Below, in pieces: positions 56,789 through 64,000 of a stretch of 64,000 bases of DNA; position 1 is the stretch's first letter; every line of letters starts with the position of its first letter. The notes under the pieces are model-generated. The model was not told the DNA's origin and did no database searches. It was given only the letters and a program-made list of their open reading frames with translations. The stretch lies in contig NC_079415.1 of the NCBI RefSeq assembly GCF_026213295.1, positions 28,993,681-29,057,680 on the forward strand, in the 5' to 3' direction. This DNA comes from Gadus chalcogrammus. Its lineage: Eukaryota; Chordata; Actinopteri; Gadiformes; Gadidae. The translations under genes were made by a program, and so were the position numbers.

Positions 56789-56872
56789 TTTGTCTGCTGC
56801 GGCTATCCTCGACACACCAGCCACCAAGCCGACGCAATATACATGTTGCATTCATTGTGAACCTTCATGCTA

Positions 56873-56962
56873 GAGAGAGAGAGTGAGATAGTGAGTGAGG
56901 TAGAGGGGGAGGGAGAGGGAGAGGGAGAGGGAGAGGGAGAGGGAGAGGAGAGAGAGAGGATG
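56873..56962 (+). repeat. (GA)n / (GGGAGA)n repeat
   Basis: GAGAGA, GTGAG and six GGGAGA units; it sits where the (GA)n lies beside TRIM B. Confidence 0.93.
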
Positions 56963-57000
56963 GTTGGATAGCGGGGTGCGGATAAAACGTTATCACTCGA

Positions 57001-57545
<545 letters not shown>

Positions 57546-58233
57546 GCCATTGATTACTCAATGCAAAACAGGCGTCCAGCCTCACCAAGCCCGAGTCAAA
57601 TCAGTCTAAGGGAGCAGGTGAGGCTGCTTGAACTACCCATCAGCATATTGTACAGAAAATATACCTATTTCACTGAATACATATTGTAGAGAGCCCATAC
57701 ATGTTCTACATAATATTGCACTGAGAGTGTAGCTATTCTACTGAATACCTACCTAATTAATTAATTAATGCATAGTGTACTGAGACCGATTTCACAGAAA
57801 AAGTCCCCATCATACTTTTCTGAGATTTTTACCTGAAAAGTGTACAAACATTTGATTATGATGTCATACATTATTCGCTGAAATACTAAAATTAACTTCC
57901 TAAATTGTTTTGTTTAAAATAAATCTATTATTTGATCAAAATGAACATTTCACATTTTTAACATTTTACTTGACTGCAACGTTTAACCATTTTGCATCAC
58001 TAAACATGTCAAAAAATTCCAGGAGAAAACAGATATTGAACCACTGAGTTATTTAATAATTTATAATGGGTTTATTATTCTTGCTTTGTGTAAGTCTCTT
58101 AATAAAATTATCCTTGTCGAATGTCAGTGTACATTATAATATAAATACAGTTCTCTAAGATCTCAAATGGTACATATTCTAATTCAGGTAACAACATTAG
58201 TTATTGATTATTGAAGTATTTATTAATTTATTA

Positions 58234-59350
58234 TCAAACAAAGGTCCTAGTCTGTTTGACAGGTGAGATGATCAGGGGGGCAGAGTTTCTACCATCACAA
58301 CGTGTACATGGATTGAGGATTGGATAGAGAGGCTCAGTAAAGGTGCAGCGAGTAGCAGAGTAGATATGAACCCTGGCATCTACAGCATAGAAGGAGACCA
58401 GACCCTCATCATAATCAACAAACACCCCCACCTTCTGGAGCTTACCTCTCAGAGGGAGACGGACAACAGGGACCTCATTAAATCCCAACACATCGTCGTT
58501 GAAAGTAATAATCCAGTAACCCGTCGCAGGGGTCACTCTGATCTGACCTTTTCTGTCGATGGACTCTCTGGCAACGCCTAAACGCCATATAGTCTTGTCT
58601 CTAACCTGGACCTCAAAGTAATATCTCCCAGAGGTGAAGCTCTGCCTCGTGAGAACATAAAACTTCTTTGTAAATCTCTTAGGATTGTCTGGGAGTTCCT
58701 TCCATACACCTCCGTGATATACTTGTTTCCCATCCTCAGACAGGATGAGACTGGGATGGTCTGTATCAGGATCCAGAGTCACATCTACTTCATACTGCTG
58801 GACCTTCTTCAGTTCAGCATCACGCAGCTTCTTCATCTCCATGTTCAGTGTCTCCTCCAGCTGATCCAGGGATCTCCTCAAGGTCCCTACGTATGAAGGA
58901 GGACGGACCTCCACCGTTGTCCAGTCTCTGGTGGGCGCATGTTTCTTCAGGGATCTGAAGGTCTGGAGGAAGTAGAGGTGGTCTTTATTGCCGAAAGAGC
59001 AGCTTCACCTCTGAGCTTCTATTGGTCAAATCTTCTATTTCCTGCTCCAGCTCTTTGATGAATTCTTCTGCTTTTTTTTCTGTGGATTTCAGTCTCTCTT
59101 TAACCATTTGGTTGAGATCATCCTGGCACTTTTCAATGCAGCGCATCAGAGCGGTGAGGACCTGCACACCATCGGCAATCTCTCTGTCTGCATTTGCTTG
59201 GTTGCGTTTTGCTGTGTCTTTAATCTCCTGAATATTTCTTTGTCTCTCCTGGATCATCTGCTGAACTTCAGCCTCCATCTTTCCCAGCTGGGCCATCTTC
59301 ACTTCATATTCCTCCCTTAAAGGTACAACAGGATTGGACCAGTGGTCCAT
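58234..59350 (-). pseudogene. TRIM gene C, truncated and frameshifted
   Basis: The coiled coil (59350-58985, starting after HWSNPVVPL) is open, then a frameshift near 58990 (CCGAAAGAGC against GTGTGAGAGC in the others) separates it from the PRY-SPRY frame (58914-58234, open to a stop). The RING and B-box portion is missing: homology ends abruptly at ~59346, where the others continue to the cysteine-rich region. The SPRY frame is well preserved (LDPDTD, YYFEVQVRDKTIWRLGVARE, VGVFVDYDEGLVSFY), so decay is recent or the fragment is under some constraint. No RING means no ligase activity. Confidence 0.9.
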
Positions 59351-59446
59351 AAAATAGCGGTCCCAGATACAGGCAAAATCCCCAAATCCAGGTTCTTGTT
59401 TATTTAAGTCACTAGACCGCTATTCGAATGCCTCAGATTCCTCTAA

Positions 59447-59811
59447 CCCTGCGTTCACACCAAAAGATGCATTTGCTGCCCGAACGCGTTGACGCCTGAG
59501 TTTTGCGGCGCGTCAAATCAAGTTTTGCGGCGCGTCAAACTTTTGACGCGCGTCAAAAGTTGAAATATTTCAACTCGAGCAGCATTTGACGCGCCGCAAA
59601 ATACGTGAACGCGCCCTTCGCCCGTGCCCGGCAGCGGGCACGGGCATGCCGCGCCGCAAATCAGATTTTGACGCGCCGCAAATCAAGTTTTGCTGCCCGT
59701 TTTCTCGGTAGCAAATGCTGCGGCAGCAAAGCAGCAACGCGTCTCTACATTCACTTTGAATGGGATCACGACGCGCGTCAACTTTTTGCATCTTTTGGTG
59801 TGAACGCAGGG
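59447..59811. mobile_element. Harbinger-type MITE, 365 bp
   Basis: Perfect 25-bp terminal inverted repeats (CCCTGCGTTCACACCAAAAG / CTTTTGGTGTGAACGCAGGG at the outer 20) and a 3-bp TAA duplication (59444-59446 and 59812-59814), as for PIF/Harbinger. The interior is rich in GACGCGCC/GCGGCGCGTC words that fold back on themselves. Sits beside the truncated 5' end of TRIM C. Confidence 0.92.
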
Positions 59812-59814
59812 TAA

Positions 59815-61067
59815 GAGTGCATAGGTAAACCGAGTAATAGGCTTGCGTCAACACAGAAACTATAGGTCAACCACCATCTTCTCCGTCAACTCTCCTCTCA
59901 CACTCGGTGACAGCGGTTGACAGCGCGCCAATTCTCGGCGTCTTATAATGTTCTATACATTATAGTATAATATAATTTTATATATCATAATATCACGGCC
60001 AAAAGCTCTGTGTGCCTCCGGATGGCCGTAGCGCGGGGAGCTCACTTAGGGATTGGGCTTCGCGGGGTTTGTTTACCGGCGTTGCTATGGTTACCGGTCT
60101 TGTAAGGAATTCTCGGCGTGACAATTCTCCTGCCAGAGTAGAACTGTGGCCTATTCTACACATTTAAATTTTCTTAATTATAATTATATTATTCATTTTA
60201 ACTGAATGTGTTTTATTACGAAAAAAATAAATAAAAAATAACTCGGTGTTGCCGGTGTGTAACACCGGTAATACCGTATACCGCGGCAACCCTAGTGCAT
60301 AGCTTATAATATCATGTCATGTGTCCGGCTGGCCATATAATGCAGTACCCTGCATGAGAGCTGCTAGCACATACTCGTCGGTAACAGAACTGTTATGATA
60401 CGTGAACGTCCATTATAGCTTTAGCCATGTTATACCTTTGTATTTGTTATACACTTGTAAACATGTTTGTCAAAAGATTGCTTTGTATTTTTTCTTAGTT
60501 ACAAGCGTTGGCAAACAGCATTGTCATGAGGCTTGAGGCTTGATGACCGCATTACGGCTCGGCCTGCCTGCCCCTGTACAGTCACCACCCACATCCGAAC
60601 TTGTGCGGGTACAAGTGTCACGAGGAAATCCAGAGAACCCTCAAGAAGATGTTACACAATAGCCGTAAGGCTATCACTTGCATTTCTTTGAATATCAAAA
60701 ATAAATGTTTTTCTAACCAAGGGTGTTGAACAAATGAAAGAAAGGTGCTGCAAAAATCGGTGTATGGTTCGTTCTTTGAATATTCCGATTTAAAACAAAA
60801 TCAGAAAAAAACAATTAACATCGTTTTTTGGTTTTTCTGATTTGGTTTTTAAACTGAAAAAGGGCAAAAGGAATAAACAAATAAACAGCATTTTATTTGT
60901 GTTTGTGTTTTTTGTATGTTGATTTTTTAAACCCGAAACAGAAACACAAAAACAAAAATAGATACATTTATAGTTATAGGCTACACCAGAAGGCAGAACG
61001 CAGCAAAGTAAAAAGAACCAACCACCTAAACCAGCAATAGACTGTCTAATAATATTTAGCCTTAGTT
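59815..61067. other. Intergenic, no gene seen
   Basis: ACCGGTAATACCGTATACCG followed by CGGCAACCCTAG at ~60264-60294 resembles one end of a hAT-like element, but I could not place the partner end. GTTTTT- and AAACAAA-rich low-complexity sequence at 60790-60965. Confidence 0.4.
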
Positions 61068-61232
61068 ATGGCCGCACTTGAACCTTATGGAGATTTTATT
61101 CGTGAACTTTTTGACACTGGAAAGACACACGACGCGATCAGTACCGCTCTAAAGCAATCTGGTGCCCCGAAGTGCTCCGTTATGACGGTGAGGAGGTTCT
61201 GTGTGAGCACAACCTTCGAAGAAGAAATCTAG
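61068..61232 (+). CDS. Short frame with helix-turn-helix-like N-terminus (uncertain)
   Basis: 55 codons from ATG: MAALEPYGDFIRELFDTGKT, HDAISTALKQSGAPKCSV, MTVRRFC and a short tail to TAG. The pattern (an LFDTGKTH.AIS..L word, then S...VRRFC) looks like the N-terminal DNA-binding segment of some fish transposase or integrase-like genes, which I cannot name. No downstream catalytic region is present. It may be a relic. Confidence 0.35.
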   Translation: MAALEPYGDFIRELFDTGKTHDAISTALKQSGAPKCSVMTVRRFCVSTTFEEEI

Positions 61233-61278
61233 TTTCCGATTTAGTTTTCGATTTAGATCGTCCACTCGCAGACTAAGT

Positions 61279-61866
61279 CGCCGGTGTGGGTGTCAGATTG
61301 ACTCGGCTGCCAGATCGTATCGACGTATCGACACTTGACGTATCGACACAAGCCAACGGACAAACCCGGAAGGGTTGTTTATAAACGGGGCTCAATCATG
61401 GACATAAAAAGAAGGCTCAATCCGTTTTAGTTTTGATTTCATTGAACGCAGCTCGTTCTTTCGCACAACAAAGCCATTGGAAACACGTCTAAAAGCACTG
61501 ATGAATGCATATGTAACCCAGTTCCTGTTAGGGACTCTTATTCTGAAGGAGGAGAACGGAAGTGTCTGCATGTGGGTCGCTGTTTTTACTCCTTGTTGGG
61601 AGCGCTGGAATTAAAGTGGATCACCCCGTTCAGTGAGTGGAGTTAACCGATTCTTCTTTTATATATAACCCAAGTATATGCATTAATAATTTTTATAATA
61701 GATTTTCTATTCATAGATTAGAAAACAAAAGGAGATCGTTAATACTTGGGAATAACATGGGAATGAATGAAACGCGCATGCACATTTAAAAGACAGCGTT
61801 TACAGGAAGTGCGCATCTAGGACCCCGAGTCGATCTGGCAGTCGAGTCAATCTGACACCCACACCG
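61279..61866. mobile_element. MITE with 36-bp inverted repeats
   Basis: GCCGGTGTGGGTGTCAGATT at the left and AATCTGACACCCACACCGGC at the right; the repeats extend through GACTCG.CTGCCAGATC. ~590 bp, no coding. Target duplication unresolved. Confidence 0.85.
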
Positions 61867-62397
61867 GCTTAATTTTCAGTTGGTCTCATTGATTTACGTT
61901 GACGCTAGGCTAGAGCTTGAGGACGTTCAGCAGTGTTGCCAGATTGGGCGTTACACTACCAGAATAAAAAAAATGCATTCTGGCCTCTTCCTCTTCCATT
62001 GAGGGGCGGGGCTTGATTGCAGATCAGGTTTTCACCGTCTCTGGGTTGGAACCAGAACATTTGATTGACGTTACCTGAAAACCCGAAACTGCCACTATCA
62101 GTTAAAGCTTGCAGTAGCATGGGTTTATTAGAGGGTCATTTGAGGGCATATTTACATACCTTTTTAAAATATCAGGCATTTAAATTGAGATTTGGACCAG
62201 GATCAATCCACAACACTACCATGTAACCCACTACATCACCTTTCATCAAACAAGCAACAAAAAACAAGGGAACACTTTGTGTTTGGCGGCTATGATGTCA
62301 TCATATACGGTTCTTTATTTCCCTGTTATACACACAAACACAGGACACGCACACACACAAACAGGGGTCACCATACCAACAACTCAGCATGAAACCA

Positions 62398-62640
<243 letters not shown>

Positions 62641-62881
62641 ATTAAAAAAAGCTTTATTGGCATGAGGAATATAAATTTGCATTGCCAAAGCTGGTGAACA
62701 ATAAAATAAACAGCGTAATAAAATAAGAAGGTAAGGTATATATTATAATAATAATAAGTATGAACCGTTAAATACAAAATATCTTTACATATCAAATGAT
62801 ACACAATAGAAGTACTTAAAAAAGTCAAATGTGCGATATGTGCAGTATCTCGTATTAACAGATAAGTTAAAGATACACAAG

Positions 62882-62916
<35 letters not shown>

Positions 62917-63440
62917 GTTGACATGACCTTTAAGGCTAGTAGCTAAGCTAGTATTTAAGCCCTCTAAATCCTAAGCCCTTAGTGGACGTTATAACGCTTC
63001 AGACGACACAATATTTAACACAAATGAGGGTTAGATGGTTAGCAAGGAGTGGATTTCCTTTGGGTGCCGCTCCTCCCAAATCTCCCTTCACTTTTTATTT
63101 TCTTCGCTTTGAGCTCGCAAGAAAGGCCATGTCTGCTGGCGGTGTGCTGCGCTGCACATGCTTCTTATATTTGAGTTTGTTTTTCATTTTAATAAACGGT
63201 GACTCAACCATTCCAGGAATCCTTTGGGTGATTTGAATCTCTAGTCCCTGGTTGCTCGACCGGTAGAGCTTGGCAGTTGGTGCCGCGCCCTCAGAAAACC
63301 ACAGAACGGCTCGTAGTTCACGGAAGGATCTGAATTCATAAATTCAGGACTTTTAATCGATAATTCAACATCTTTTCTACACCATTTATAGATCAGTTTC
63401 CATTATTTCTATTCGCTGACTCCCTCTCTAGGTGAAACAC

Positions 63441-63645
63441 CTGCTGGTTCAGGCATCACCTCTGATTGGCTGATTGGGTGACCCGGTCACCTGCTGGTTC
63501 AGGCATCACCTCTGATTGGCTGATAGGGTGACCTGGTCACCTGCTGGTTCAGGCATCACCTCTGATTGGCTGATAGGGTGACCCGGTCACCTGCAGGTTC
63601 AGGCATCACCTCTGATTGGCTGATAGGGTGACCCGTCCCCTGTTG
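63441..63645 (+). repeat. 50-bp minisatellite, four units
   Basis: Units at 63450, 63500, 63550 and 63600, each with CAGGCATCACCTCTGATTGG and GGGTGACC. Copy L has two units. Confidence 0.95.
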
Positions 63646-64000
63646 ATTAGACGCTGATGCGACACACCTGTCCTCCTCTTATTGAAGCTGAACTGAAGGG
63701 GCGTTCACAGGGGAGCCGGCAGCCCTGCAGCCCCACAATGAACCAGGACTGTTGAGGGGCTCAGGGGATCCGGTTGGTTGGTTTGTTTAGACCTCCTCGT
63801 CAAAAAGATCCCAAATGTCCTCCCTGAGCAGCCCAGACCTGGACGCTCTGGATACAAACACCTGCTAATTGTCATATTGTGAGTTATAATTTGGCTAACA
63901 TTATCTTCTATAATTGTAGGTGAGAGGTGGTTTAGGAACCTGACAGAATTGCCACATACAACGAGTCTTGTTATTAAAACGATTGAGGTTTTGTATAGCA

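Noticed and set aside
56408..56855. Frames of 70-100 codons on both strands
   Set aside because: They lie inside the GGGCCCTAT-ended non-autonomous element and resemble no transposase.

Overview
The window looks like nuclear DNA of a teleost fish. Genes are split by introns with GT-AG borders, very long AC, AG and AGTC microsatellites recur every few kilobases, and the transposon set (Tc1, hAT, Harbinger, L2-like LINEs, tRNA-type SINEs) is typical of fish. The microsatellite load, the multicopy zinc-finger family and the TRIM family would fit a cod-like (gadiform) genome. That placement is inference; no species-diagnostic gene is present.

Layout. (1) 0.8-8 kb: a cluster of C2H2 zinc-finger genes. 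Decayed THAP-type exons come first, then a repeated exon set that I call A, K and Z: A encodes an N-terminal module, K a short acidic linker, Z a second copy of the module plus the fingers. Two finger exons lie here (4078-5204 and 6877-7787), and the first has been fused by deletion to the intron of the next unit. (2) 8.7-10.05 kb: a Tc1-like relic. (3) 10.7-18.9 kb: a class I (gamma-type) endogenous retrovirus on the minus strand. Its two 443-bp LTRs look identical, its env frame is open over 674 codons, only the integrase C-terminus of pol remains, and no gag is seen. (4) 19.7-24.7 kb: a P2X7-like C-terminal exon, then a large fold-back element with a hAT insertion in each arm and a LINE fragment in its loop. 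(5) 24.8-35.1 kb: a second zinc-finger cluster carrying the same THAP, A, K and Z parts. It is interrupted by a 3.5-kb hAT-like element filled with a mirrored 188-bp satellite, and by two nested transposons. (6) 35.3-38.8 kb: a fossil Myb/SANT gene of Harbinger type, simple repeats, and a fossil GABA-A receptor-like exon. (7) 40.2-64 kb: three tandem TRIM genes on the minus strand. One has a stop codon in the RING, one is intact, one is truncated and frameshifted. They sit in segmental duplications with a Harbinger relic, several hAT elements and a Harbinger-type MITE.

Two multigene families therefore expand locally by duplication while mobile elements break the copies. The best candidates for working genes are the intact TRIM at 50470-52101, the 8-finger zinc-finger unit (if it can recruit a promoter), and the retroviral env frame. 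The A, K and Z exons keep compatible reading phases at every junction, which supports the gene model. The N-terminal module that occurs in both A and Z is not a domain I can name.
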